A stretch of DNA of 64,000 bases from Apostichopus japonicus. Its lineage: Eukaryota > Echinodermata > Holothuroidea > Aspidochirotida > Stichopodidae. Position 1 is the stretch's first letter, and every line of letters begins with the position of its first letter. Both the position numbers and the translations under genes were made by a program. Below, in pieces: positions 22,793 through 36,300 of this stretch. The stretch lies in the NCBI RefSeq assembly GCF_037975245.1, contig NC_092576.1, forward strand, positions 39,092,611 through 39,156,610, given 5' to 3'. The notes beneath the pieces were generated by a model, which was given only the letters and a program-made list of their open reading frames with translations, made no database searches and was not told the origin of the DNA.

Positions 22793-22864
22793 ATCAAACA
22801 ACTTCCACATCATCAAGGGAAAAGGAATTTTTTGTTCACTATAGATAGCTAAGGCAAGAAGCAG
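22793..22864 (+). CDS. Candidate terminal coding exon B, pairs with exon A
   Basis: The acceptor TTATTTCTTCATATTTAG|A is at 22792/22793. Joined to exon A in phase 0 it adds IKQLPHHQGKRNFLFTIDS and stops at TAA 22850. A consensus donor, AGCAG|GTAAGT, follows at 22864/22865, only 14 bases after the stop, so the 3' UTR may be spliced into the adjoining satellite. Three good splice signals close together make a transcribed locus more likely than chance, but coding status is unproven. Confidence 0.33.
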
Positions 22865-23699
22865 GTAAGTTCAGGGCATGCATACTACTCTGTAAATATG
22901 CATCAAAGTAATGCATTTATATCCCAGAGAGTATAACATCTTTAATAATATCAAACAATTCAAAGCTTTGATGTTACTCTAAATTGGTAAACTGTTTAAT
23001 CTTGAATAAGGTCAGTGTAGAAAATTACCTTGTCTAACTTTTACCGGCTACCTCCCATATGTGAAACCATTATGTTGGGCAAGGGGGGAGGGGGGGGATG
23101 GTGAGGGGGCAACTGGGAAAGCAGGTTTGTATGTTAGCGCTGTCATTCGCATAGCATATTTGAAAGCATAGGATTTTATGTGAATTCATCCTTGTTGAAT
23201 GGGATGGAGGGTCGGTGGGGGGGGGGGGGAAGGGGTGGATCCAAGTGACTTGGCTGCCCTCTTGGACATAATTTGCTTTTATCCCTGCTACATAAAGTTT
23301 GATATGTCTTGAAAATTACAGATTGTACACTATCACACTATCTAGCTCAGTGCATGGGGCAGTTGGTGTCGGTTACTATGGAATCAGGTACCGTATACAG
23401 GGTTAGACCTCCATAATGCCCTAATATTGTGATATTATGTCTAAATAATGTTTTCATATCATTCCACTAGTTGAGTGGGAATGAGGGGTGGTTATGATTG
23501 GAAAGCGCCATTAAGAAAATACGCTGTTGCATATGCTACATTCATACAATTTGATATATCTCAGAGAAAATATGGTTGTACACTGTTGTGGTTTTCTCAT
23601 ATTGTTCCAGAAAGATTTTTTTACCATTTCCAACAGCATAGATTAAGGTGATGTATATTAAATGTAATGTAGAATGTTTTTTTTTTTTTTCAACTATTA

Positions 23700-24307
23700 G
23701 GGTCCCCATAATGTGTGTGAGAATTTAATGAACAGTCTAATATTAATTTTTGACCATCTTATTTCCACCGTTTCAAAGTTTCGATGTCATTCCAAATTGG
23801 TAAACTGCTTAGACTCAAATACATCAGTGTAGAAAATTACCTTGTACAACTTTTACAGGCTCCACCTATATGTGGATCCATCATGTGGTGCAGTTAGGGG
23901 TTGGGGGGGGGGGGGTTGCTGGTTTTTTTTACCATTTCCAACAGCATAGATTGAGCTGATGTATATTAAATGCTAGGTAAAAGGTTTTTTTTCAACTTTT
24001 AGGGTCCCCATAATGTGTGTGAGAATTTAAGGAACAGTCTAATATTAACTTTTGAACATCTTATTTCCACCGATTCAGAGTTCCAATGTCATTCCAAATT
24101 GGTAAACTGCTTAGACTCAAATACATCAGTGTAGAAAATTACCTTGTACAACTTTTACAGGCTCCACCCATATGTGGATCCATCATGTGGTGCAGTTAGG
24201 GGTTGGGGGGGGTTGCTGTTTTTTTTTACCATTTCCAACAGCATAGATTGAGGTGATCAGGTGATGTATATTAAATGCTAGGTAGAAATGTTTTTTTCTA
24301 ACTTTTA
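23700..24307 (+). repeat. M-only units at the left edge of the array
   Basis: GGGTCCCC phrases at 23700, 24002 and 24308 are 302 and 306 bp apart. These units go from GCAGTTAGGGGTTGGGG directly to TTTTTACCATTTCCAACAGC, skipping the whole S module. They share private changes (AATTTAAGGAACAG, GATTGAGG) absent from the array body. Confidence 0.88.
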
Positions 24308-27300
24308 GGGTCCCCATAATGTGTGTGAGAATTTAAGGAACAGTCTAATATTAAGAAATGTTAAGAATATACACTGTTGCATATGCTACATTCAAACAAT
24401 TTGATATATCTCAGAGAAAATAGGGTTGTACACTGTTACTGCAACTGGGAAAGCAGGTTTGAGCTCTCATTAGGATCAAATATTTGAAAGCATAGGATTT
24501 TTTGTGAATTCATCCTTGTTGAATGGGATGAAGGGTCAGTGGGGGGGGGGTGGATCCAAGTGACTTGGCTGCCCTCTTGGACATAATTTGCTTTTGTCCC
24601 TGCTACATAAAGTTTGATATGTCTTGAAAATTACAGATTGTACACTATCTAGCTCATTGCATGGGGCAGTTGGTGTCGGTTACTATGGAATCAGGTACCG
24701 TATACAGGGTTAGACCTCCATAATGCCCTAATATTGTGATATTATGTCTAAATAATGTTTTCATATCATTCCACTAGTTGAGTGGGAATGAGGGGTGGAG
24801 ATGATTGGAAAGCGCTATTGAGAAAATACGCTGTTGCATATGCTACATTCATACAATTTGATATATCTCAGAGAAAATAGGGTTGTACACTGTTAAGGTT
24901 TTCTCCTATTATTTGAGAAAGATTTTTTTACTATTTCCAACAGCACAGATTAAGGTGCATTAAATGATAGGTAATTTTATTTTTGTTTTCAACTTTTAGG
25001 GTCCCATTATGTATGTGAGAATTTAATGAACATCTACCATTAATTTTTGACCATCTTATTTCCACCATTTCAAGGTTTCCATGTCATCCCAAATTGGTAA
25101 ACTGCTTAGACTCAAATACATCAGTGTAGAAAATTACCTTGTACAACTTTTACAGGCTCCACCAATATATGGAACCATCATGTGGAGCAGAAAGGGGGAG
25201 GGGGAGGGGTAGCAACTGGGAAAGCAGGTTAGAGCTCTCATTAAGATCAAATATTTGAAAGCATAGGATTTTATGTGAATTCGTCCTTGTTGAATGGGAT
25301 GGAGGGTCGGTGGGGGGGGGGGGGTGGATACAAGTGACTTGGCTGCCCTCTTGGACATAATTTGCTTTTATCCCTGCTACATAAAGTTTGATATGTCTTG
25401 AAAATTACAGATTGTACACTATCTAGCTCATTGCATGGGGCAGTTGGTGTCAGTTAGTATGGAATCAGGTACCGTATACAGGGTTAGACCTCCATAATGC
25501 CCTAATATTGTGATATTATGTCTAAATAATGTTTTCATATCATTCCACTAGTTGAGTGGGAATGAGGGGTGGTTATGATTGGAAAGCGTCATTAAGAAAA
25601 TACGCTGTTGCATATGCTACATTCATATTATTTGATATATCTCAGAGAAAATATGGTTGTACACTGTTGTGGTTTCTCATATTGTTCCAGAAAGATTTTT
25701 TTTACCATTTCCAACAGCATAGATTAAGGTGATGTATATTAAATGTAATTTAGAAGGTTTTTTTTTCAACTATTAGGGTCCCCATAATGTGTGTGAGAAT
25801 TTAATGAAGTCTAATATTAATTTTTGACCATCTTATTTCCACCGTTTCAAAGTTTCGATGTCATTCCAAATTGGTAAACTGCTTAGACTCAAATACATCA
25901 GTGTAGAAAATTACCTTGTACAACTTTTACAGGCTCCACCCATATGTGGATCCATCATGTGGTGCAGTTAGGGGTGCAAGGGCGGGGGTTGCTGTAGAGG
26001 GCAACTGGGAATGCAGGTACATAGGTTTGAGATCTCATTAATATCAAATATTTGAAAGCATAGGATTTTATGTGTATTCATCCTTGTTGAATGGGATGGA
26101 GGGTGGGGAGGGGGTGGGTCCAAGGGGCTTGGCAGGAGATTATTTGCTTTCATCCCTACTAAATAAAGTTTGATATGAAATTACAGATTGTTCACTATCT
26201 AGCTCATTGCACGGAGCAATTGGTGTGGGTTACTATGGAATCAGGTACCGTATACAGGGTTAGACCTCCATGATGCCCTAATATTGTGATATTATGTCTA
26301 AATAATGTTGTCATATCATTCCACTAGTTGAGTGGGAATGAGGGGTGGAGATGATTGGAAACGCTATTGAGAAAATACGCTGTTGCATATGCTACATTCA
26401 TACAATTTGATATATCTCAGAGAAAATAGGGTTGTACACTGTTACTGCAACTGGGAAAGCAGGTTTGAGCTCTCATTAGGATCAAATATTTGAAAGCATA
26501 GGATTTTTTGTGAATTCATCCTTGTTGAATGGGATGAAGGGTCAGTGGGGGGGGGGGGTGGATCCAAGTGACTTGGCTGCCCTCTTGGACATAATTTGCT
26601 TTTGTCCCTGCTATATAAAGTTTGATATGTCTTGAAAATTACAGATTGTACACTATCACACTATCTAGCTCAGTGCATGGGGCAGTTGGTGTCGGTTACT
26701 ATGGAATCAGGTACCGTATACAGGGTTAGACCTACATAATGCCCTAATATTGTGAATTTATGTCTTAATAATGTTTTCATATCATTCCACTAGTTGAGTG
26801 GGAATGAGGGGTGGAGGTGATTGGAAAGCGCTATTGAGAAAATACGCTGTTGCATATGCTACATTCATACAATTTGATATATCTCAGAGAAAATAGGGTT
26901 GTACACTGTTAAGGTTTTCTCCAATTGTTTGAGGAAGATTTTTTTTACCATTTCCAACAGCACAGATTAAGGTGTATAAAATGATAGGTAATTTTATTTT
27001 TGTTTTCAACTTTTAGGGTCCCATTATGTATGTGAGAATTTAATGAACATCTACCATTAATTTTTGACCATCTTATTTCCACCATTTCAAGGTTTCCATG
27101 TCATCCCAAATTGGTAAACTGCTTAGACTCAAATACATCAGTGTAGAAAATTACCTTGTACAGCTTTTACAGGCTCCACCAATATATGGAACCATCATGT
27201 GGAGCAGAAAGGGGGAGGGGAGGGTTAGCAACTGGGAAAGCAGGTTAGAGCTCTCATTAAGATCAAATATTTGAAAGCATAGGATTTTATGTGAATTCGT

Positions 27301-30300
27301 CCTTGTTGAATGGGATGGAGGGTCGGTGGGGGGGGGGGGATCCAAGTGACTTGGCTGCCCTCTTGGACATAATTTGCTTTGAACCCTGCTACATAAAGTA
27401 TGATATGTCTTGAAAATTACAGATTGTACACTATCTAGCTCATTGCATGGGGCAGTTGGTGTCAGTTAGTATGGAATCAGGTACCATATACAGGGTTAGA
27501 CCTCCATAATGCCCTAATATTGTGATATTATGTCTAAATAATGTTTTCATATCATTCCACTAGTTGAGTGGGAATGAGGGGTGGTTATGATTGGAAAGCG
27601 CCATTAAAAAAAAATATGCTGTTGCATATGCTACATTCATACAATTTGATATATCTCAGAGAAAATAGGGTTGTACACTGTTTTGGTTTTCTCATATTGT
27701 TCCAGAAAGATTTTTTTTACCATTTCCAACAGCATAGATTAAGGTGATGTATATTAAATGTAATGTAGAATGTTTTTTTTTTTTTTCAACTATTAGGGTC
27801 CCCATAATGTGTGTGAGAATTTAATGAACAGTCTAATATTAATTTTTGACCATCTTATTTCCACCGTTTCAAAGTTTCGATGTCATTCCAAATTGGTAAA
27901 CTGCTTAGACTCAAATACATCAGTGTAGAAAATTACCTTGTACAACTTTTACAGGCTCCACCCATATGTGGATCCATCATGTGGTGCAGTTAGGGGTGCG
28001 GGGGGCGGGGGTTGCTGTAGAGGGCAACTGGGAATGCAGGTACATAGGTTTGAGATCTCATTAATATCAAATATTTGAAAGCATAGGATTTTATGTGTAT
28101 TCATCCTTGTTGAATGGGATGGAGGGTGGGGAGGGGGTGGGTCCAAGGGGCTTGGCAGGAAATTATTTGCTTTTATCCCTGCTAAATAAAGTTTGATATG
28201 TCTTGAAAATTACAGATTGTTCACTATCTAGCTCATTGCACGGAGCAATTGGTGTGGGTTACTATGGAATCAGGTATCGTATACAGGGTTAGACCTCCAT
28301 GATGCCCTAATATTGTGATATTATGTCTAAATAATGTTGTCATATCATTCCACTAGTTGAGTGGGAATGAGGGGTGGAGGTGATTGAAAAGCGCTATTGA
28401 GAAAATACGCTGTTGCATATGCTACATTCATACAATTTGATATATCTCAGAGAAAATAGGGTTGTACACTGTTACTGCAACTGGGAAAGAAGGTTTGAGC
28501 TCTCATTAGGATCAAATATTTGAAAGCATAGGATTTTATGTGAATTCATCCTTGTTGAATGGGATGGAGGGTCAGTGGGGGGGGGGGTGGATCCAAGTGA
28601 CTTGGCTGCCCTCTTGGACATAATTTGCTTTTGTCCCTGCTATATAAAGTTTGATATGTCTTGAAAATTACAGATTGTACACTATCACACTATCTAGCTC
28701 AGTGCATGGGGCAGTTGGTGTCGGTTACTATGGAATCAGGTACCGTATACAGGGTTAGACCTACATAATGCCCTAATATTGTGAATTTATGTCTTAATAA
28801 TGTTTTTATATCATTCCACTAGTTGAGTGGGAATGAGGGGTGGAGGTGATTGGAAAGCGCTATTGAGAAAATACGCTGTTGCATATGCTACATTCATACA
28901 ATTTGATATATCTCAGAGAAAATAGGGTTGTACACTGTTACGGTTTTCTCCTATTTGAGGAAGATTTTTTTTACCATTTCCAACAGCACAGATTAAGGTG
29001 TATAAAATGATAGGTAATTTAATTTTTGTTTTCAACTTTTAGGGTCCCATTATGTATGTGAGAATTTAATGAACATCGCTACCATTAATTTTTGACCATC
29101 TTATTTCCACCATTTCAAGGTTTCGATGCCATCCCAAATCGGGAAACTGCTTAGACTCAAATACATCAGTGTAGAAAATTACCTTGTACAACTTTTACAG
29201 GCTCCACCAATATGTGGAACCATCATGTGGAGCAGAAAGGGGGAGGGGGGGGGGTAGCAACTGGGAAAGCAGGTTAGAGCTCTCATTAAGATCAAATATT
29301 TGAAAGCATAGGATTTTGTGTGTATTCATCCTTGTTGAATGAGATGGAGGGTGGGGAGGGGGTGGGTCCAAGGGGCTTGGCAGGAGATTATTTGCTTTTA
29401 TCCCTGCTAAATAAAGTTTGATATGTCTTGAAAATTACAGATTGTTCACTATCTAGCTCATTGCACGGAGCAATTGGTGTGGGTTACTATGGAATCAGGT
29501 ACCGTATACAGGGTTAGACCTCCATGATGCCCTAATATTGTGATATTATGTCTAAATAATGTTTTCATATCATTCCACTAGTTGAGTGGGAATGAGGGGT
29601 GGAGATGATTGGAAAGCGCTATTGAGAAAATACGCTGTTGCATATGCTACATTCATACAATTTGATATATCTCAGAGAAAATAGGGTTGTACACTGTTAC
29701 TGCATCTGGGAAAGCAGATTTGAGCTCTCATTAGGATCAAATATTTGAAAGCATATAGGACTTAATGTGAATTCATCCTTGTTGAATGGGATGGAGGGTC
29801 AGTGGGGGGGGGGGGGTGGATACAAGTGACTTGGCTGCCCTCTTGGACATAATTTGCTTTTGTCCCTGCTATATAAAGTTTGATATGTCTTGAAAATTAC
29901 AGATTGTACACTATCACACTATCTAGCTCAGTGCATGGGGCAGTTGGTGTCGGTTACTATGGAATCAGGTACCGTATACAGGGTTAGACCTACATAATGC
30001 CCTAATATTGTGAATTTATGTCTTAATAATGTTTTCATATCATTCCACTAGTTGAGTGGGAATGAGGGGTGGAGATGATTGGAAATCGCTATTGAGAAAA
30101 TACGCTGTTGCATATGCTACATTCATACAATTTGATATATCTCAGAGAAAATAGGGTTGTACACTGTTAAGGTTTTCTCCTATTCTTTGAGAAAGATTTT
30201 TTTACCATTTCCAACAGCACAGATTAAGGTGCATTAAATGATAGGTAATTTTATTTTTGTTTTCAACTGTTAGGGTCCCATTATGTATGTGAGAATTTAA

Positions 30301-33300
30301 TGAACATCTACCATTAATTTTTGACCATCTTATTTCCACCATTTCAAGGTTTCCATGTCATCCCAAATTGGTAAACTGCTTAGACTCAAATACATCAGTG
30401 TAGAAAATTACCTTGTACAACTTTTACAGGCTCCACCAATATATGGAACCATCATGTGGAGCAGAAAGGGGGAGGGGAGGGGTAGCAACTGGGAAAGCAG
30501 GTTAGAGCTCTCATTAAGATCAAATATTTGAAAGCATAGGATTTTATGTGAATTCGTCCTTGTTGAATGGGATGGAGGGTCGGTGGGGGGGGATCCAAGT
30601 GACTTGGCTGCCCTCTTGGACATAATTTGCTTTTATCCCTGCTACATAAAGTTTGATATGTCTTGAAAATTACAGATTGTACACTATCTAGCTCATTGCA
30701 TGGGGCAGTTGGTGTCAGTTAGTATGGAATCAGGTACCATATACAGGGTTAGACCTCCATAATGCCCTAATATTGTGATATTATGTCTAAATAATGTTTT
30801 CATATCATTGCACTAGTTGAGTGGGAATGAGGGGTGGTTACGATTGGAAAGCTCCATTAAGAAAATATGCTGTTGCATATGCTACATTCATACAATTTGA
30901 TATATCTCAGAGAAAATAGGGTTGTACACTGTTTTGGTTTTCTCATATTGTTCCAGAAAGATTTTTTTTACCATTTCCAACAGCATAGATTAAGGTGATG
31001 TATATTAAATGTAATGTAGAATGTTTTTTTTTCAACTATTAGGGTCCCCATAATGTGTGTGAGAATTTAATGAAGTCTAATATTAATTTTTGACCATCTT
31101 ATTTCCACCGTTTCAAAGTTTCGATGTCATTCCAAATTGGTAAACTGCTTAGACTCAAATACATCAGTGTAGAAAATTACCTTGTACAACTTTTACAGGC
31201 TCCACCCATATGTGGATCCATCATGTGGTGCAGTTAGGGGTGCGGGGGTTGCTGTAGAGGGCAACTGGGAATGCAGGTACATAGGTTTGAGATCTCATTA
31301 ATATCAAATATTTGAAAGCATAGGATTTTATGTGTATTCATCCTTGTTGAATGGGATGGAGGGTGGGGAGGGGGTGGGTCCAAGGGGCTTGGCAGGAGAT
31401 TATTTGCTTTTATCCCTGCTAAATAAAGTTTGATATGTCTTGAAAATTACAGATTGTTCACTATCTAGCTCATTGCACGGAGCAATTGGTGTGGGTTACT
31501 ATGGAATCAGGTACCGTATACAGGGTTAGACCTCCATGATGCCCTAATATTGTGATATTATGTCTAAATAATGTTTTCATATCATTCCACTAGTTGAGTG
31601 GGAATGAGGGGTGGAGATGATTGGAAAGCGCTATTGAGAAAATACGCTGTTGCATATGCTACATTCATACAATTTGATATATCTCAGAGAAAATAGGGTT
31701 GTACACTGTTACTGCATCTGGGAAAGCAGATTTGAGCTCTCATTAGGATCAAATATTTGAAAGCATATAGGACTTAATGTGAATTCATCCTTGTTGAATG
31801 GGATGGAGGGTCAGTGGGGGGGGGGGTGGATCCAAGTGACTTGGCTGCCCTCTTGGACATAATTTGCTTTTGTCCCTGCTATATAAAGTTTGATATGTCT
31901 TGAAAATTACAGATTGTACACTATCACACTATCTAGCTCAGTGCATGGGGCAGTTGGTGTCGGTTACTATGGAATCAGGTACCGTATACAGGGTTAGACC
32001 TACATAATGCCCTAATATTGTAAATTTATGTCTTAATAATGTTTTCATATCATTCCACTAGTTGAGTGGGAATGAGGGGTGGAGATGATTGGAAATCGCT
32101 ATTGAGAAAATACGCTGTTGCATATGCTACATTCATACAATTTGATATATCTCAGAGAAAATAGGGTTGTACACTGTTAAGGTTTTCTCCTATTCTTTGA
32201 GAAAGATTTTTTTACCATTTCCAACAGCACAGATTAAGGTGCATTAAATGATAGGTAATTTTATTTTTGTTTTCAACTTTTAGGGTCCCATTATGTATGT
32301 GAGAATTTAATGAACATCTACCATTAATTTTTGACCATCTTATTTCCACCATTTCAAGGTTTCCATGTCATCCCAAATTGGTAAACTGCTTAGACTCAAA
32401 TACATCAGTGTAGAAAATTACCTTGTACAACTTTTACAGGCTCCACCAATATATGGAACCATCATGTGGAGCAGAAAGGGGGAGGGGAGGGGTAGCAACT
32501 GGGAAAGCAGGTTAGAGCTCTCATTAAGATCAAATATTTGAAAGCATAGGATTTTATGTGAATTCGTCCTTGTTGAATGGGATGGAGGGTCGGTGGGGGG
32601 GGGGGTGGATACAAGTGACTTGGCTGCCCTCTTGGACATAATTTGCTTTTATCCCTGCTACATAAAGTTTGATATGTCTTGAAAATTACAGATTGTACAC
32701 TATCTAGCTCTTTGCATGGGGCAGTTGGTGTCAGTTAGTATGGAATCAGGTACCGTATACAGGGTTAGACCTCCATAATGCCCTAATATTGTGATATTAT
32801 GTCTAAATAATGTTTTCATATCATTCCACTAGTTGAGTGGGAATGAGGGGTGGTTATGATTGGAAAGCGTCATTAAGAAAATACGCTGTTGCATATGCTA
32901 CATTCATATTATTTGATATATCTCAGAGAAAATATGGTTGTACACTGTTGTGGTTTCTCATATTGTTCCAGAAAGATTTTTTTTACCATTTCCAACAGCA
33001 TAGATTAAGGTGATGTATATTAAATGTAATTTAGAAGGTTTTTTTTTCAACTATTAGGGTCCCCATAATGTGTGTGAGAATTTAATGAAGTCTAATATTA
33101 ATTTTTGACCATCTTATTTCCACCGTTTCAAAGTTTCGATGTCATTCCAAATTGGTAAACTGCTTAGACTCAAATACATCAGTGTAGAAAATTACCTTGT
33201 ACAACTTTTACAGGCTCCACCCATATGTGGATCCATCATGTGGTGCAGTTAGGGGTGCAAGTGCGGGGGTTGCTGTAGAGGGCAACTGGGAATGCAGGTA

Positions 33301-36300
33301 CATAGGTTTGAGATCTCATTAATATCAAATATTTGAAAGCATAGGATTTTATGTGTATTCATCCTTGTTGAATGGGATGGAGGGTGGGGAGGGGGTGGGT
33401 CCAAGGGGCTTGGCAGGAGATTATTTGCTTTCATCCCTACTAAATAAAGTTTGATATGAAATTACAGATTGTTCACTATCTAGCTCATTGCACGGAGCAA
33501 TTGGTGTGGGTTACTATGGAATCAGGTACCGTATACAGGGTTAGACCTCCATGATGCCCTAATATTGTGATATTATGTCTAAATAATGTTGTCATATCAT
33601 TCCACTAGTTGAGTGGGAATGAGGGGTGGAGATGATTGGAAACGCTATTGAGAAAATACGCTGTTGCATATGCTACATTCATACAATTTGATATATCTCA
33701 GAGAAAATAGGGTTGTACACTGTTACTGCAACTGGGAAAGCAGGTTTGAGCTCTCATTAGGATCAAATATTTGAAAGCATAGGATTTTATGTGAATTCAT
33801 CCTTGTTGAATGGGATGGAGGGTCAGTGGGGGGGGGTGGATCCAAGTGACTTGGCTGCCCTCTTGGACATAATTTGCTTTTGTCCCTGCTATATAAAGTT
33901 TGATATGTCTTGAAAATTACAGATTGTACACTATCACACTATCTAGCTCAGTGCATGGGGCAGTTGGTGTCGGTTACTATGGAATCAGGTACCGTATACA
34001 GGGTTAGACCTACATAATGCCCTAATATTGTGAATTTATGTCTTAATAATGTTTTCATATCATTCCACTAGTTGAGTGGGAATGAGGGGTGGAGGTGATT
34101 GGAAAGCGCTATTGAGAAAATACGCTGTTGCATATGCTACATTCATACAATTTGATATATCTCAGAGAAAATAGGGTTGTACACTGTTAAGGTTTTCTCC
34201 AATTGTTTGAGGAAGATTTTTTTTACCATTTCCAACAGCACAGATTAAGGTGTATAAAATGATAGGTAATTTTATTTTTGTTTTCAACTTTTAGGGTCCC
34301 ATTATGTATGTGAGAATTTAATGAACATCTACCATTAATTTTTGACCATCTTATTTCCACCATTTCAAGGTTTCCATGTCATCCCAAATTGGTAAACTGC
34401 TTAGACTCAAATACATCAGTGTAGAAAATTACCTTGTACAGCTTTTACAGGCTCCACCAATATATGGAACCATCATGTGGAGCAGAAAGGGGGAGGGGAG
34501 GGTTAGCAACTGGGAAAGCAGGTTAGAGCTCTCATTAAGATCAAATATTTGAAAGCATAGGATTTTATGTGAATTCGTCCTTGTTGAATGGGATGGAGGG
34601 TCGGTGGGGGGGGGGGGGGATCCAAGTGACTTGGCTGCCCTCTTGGACATAATTTGCTTTGAACCCTGCTACATAAAGTATGATATGTCTTGAAAATTAC
34701 AGATTGTACACTATCTAGCTCATTGCATGGGGCAGTTGGTGTCAGTTAGTATGGAATCAGGTACCATATACAGGGTTAGACCTCCATAATGCCCTAATAT
34801 TGTGATATTATGTCTAAATAATGTTTTCATATCATTCCACTAGTTGAGTGGGAATGAGGGGTGGTTTAATTGGAAAGCGCCATTAAAAAAAAATATGCTG
34901 TTGCATATGCTACATTCATACAATTTGATATATCTCAGAGAAAATAGGGTTGTACACTGTTTTGGTTTTCTCATATTGTTCCAGAAAGATTTTTTTTACC
35001 ATTTCCAACAGCATAGATTAAGGTGATGTATATTAAATGTAATGTAGAATGTTTTTTTTTTTTCAACTATTAGGGTCCCCATAATGTGTGTGAGAATTTA
35101 ATGAACAGTCTAATATTAATTTTTGACCATCTTATTTCCACCGTTTCAAAGTTTCGATGTCATTCCAAATTGGTAAACTGCTTAGACTCAAATACATCAG
35201 TGTAGAAAATTACCTTGTACAACTTTTACAGGCTCCACCCATATGTGGATCCATCATGTGGTGCAGTTAGGGGTGCGGGGGGCGGGGGTTGCTGTAGAGG
35301 GCAACTGGGAATGCAGGTACATAGGTTTGAGATCTCATTAATATCAAATATTTGAAAGCATAGGATTTTATGTGTATTCATCCTTGTTGAATGGGATGGA
35401 GGGTGGGGAGGGGGTGGGTCCAAGGGGCTTGGCAGGAAATTATTTGCTTTTATCCCTGCTAAATAAAGTTTGATATGTCTTGAAAATTACAGATTGTTCA
35501 CTATCTAGCTCATTGCACGGAGCAATTGGTGTGGGTTACTATGGAATCAGGTATCGTATACAGGGTTAGACCTCCATGATGCCCTAATATTGTGATATTA
35601 TGTCTAAATAATGTTGTCATATCATTCCACTAGTTGAGTGGGAATGAGGGGTGGAGGTGATTGAAAAGCGCTATTGAGAAAATACGCTGTTGCATATGCT
35701 ACATTCATACAATTTGATATATCTCAGAGAAAATAGGGTTGTACACTGTTACTGCAACTGGGAAAGAAGGTTTGAGCTCTCATTAGGATCAAATATTTGA
35801 AAGCATAGGATTTTATGTGAATTCATCCTTGTTGAATGGGATGGAGGGTCAGTGGGGGGGGGTGGATCCAAGTGACTTGGCTGCCCTCTTGGACATAATT
35901 TGCTTTTGTCCCTGCTATATAAAGTTTGATATGTCTTGAAAATTACAGATTGTACACTATCACACTATCTAGCTCAGTGCATGGGGCAGTTGGTGTCGGT
36001 TACTATGGAATCAGGTACCGTATACAGGGTTAGACCTACATAATGCCCTAATATTGTGAATTTATGTCTTAATAATGTTTTTATATCATTCCACTAGTTG
36101 AGTGGGAATGAGGGGTGGAGGTGATTGGAAAGCGCTATTGAGAAAATACGCTGTTGCATATGCTACATTCATACAATTTGATATATCTCAGAGAAAATAG
36201 GGTTGTACACTGTTACGGTTTTCTCCTATTGTTTGAGGAAGATTTTTTTTACCATTTCCAACAGCACAGATTAAGGTGTATAAAATGATAGGTAATTTAA

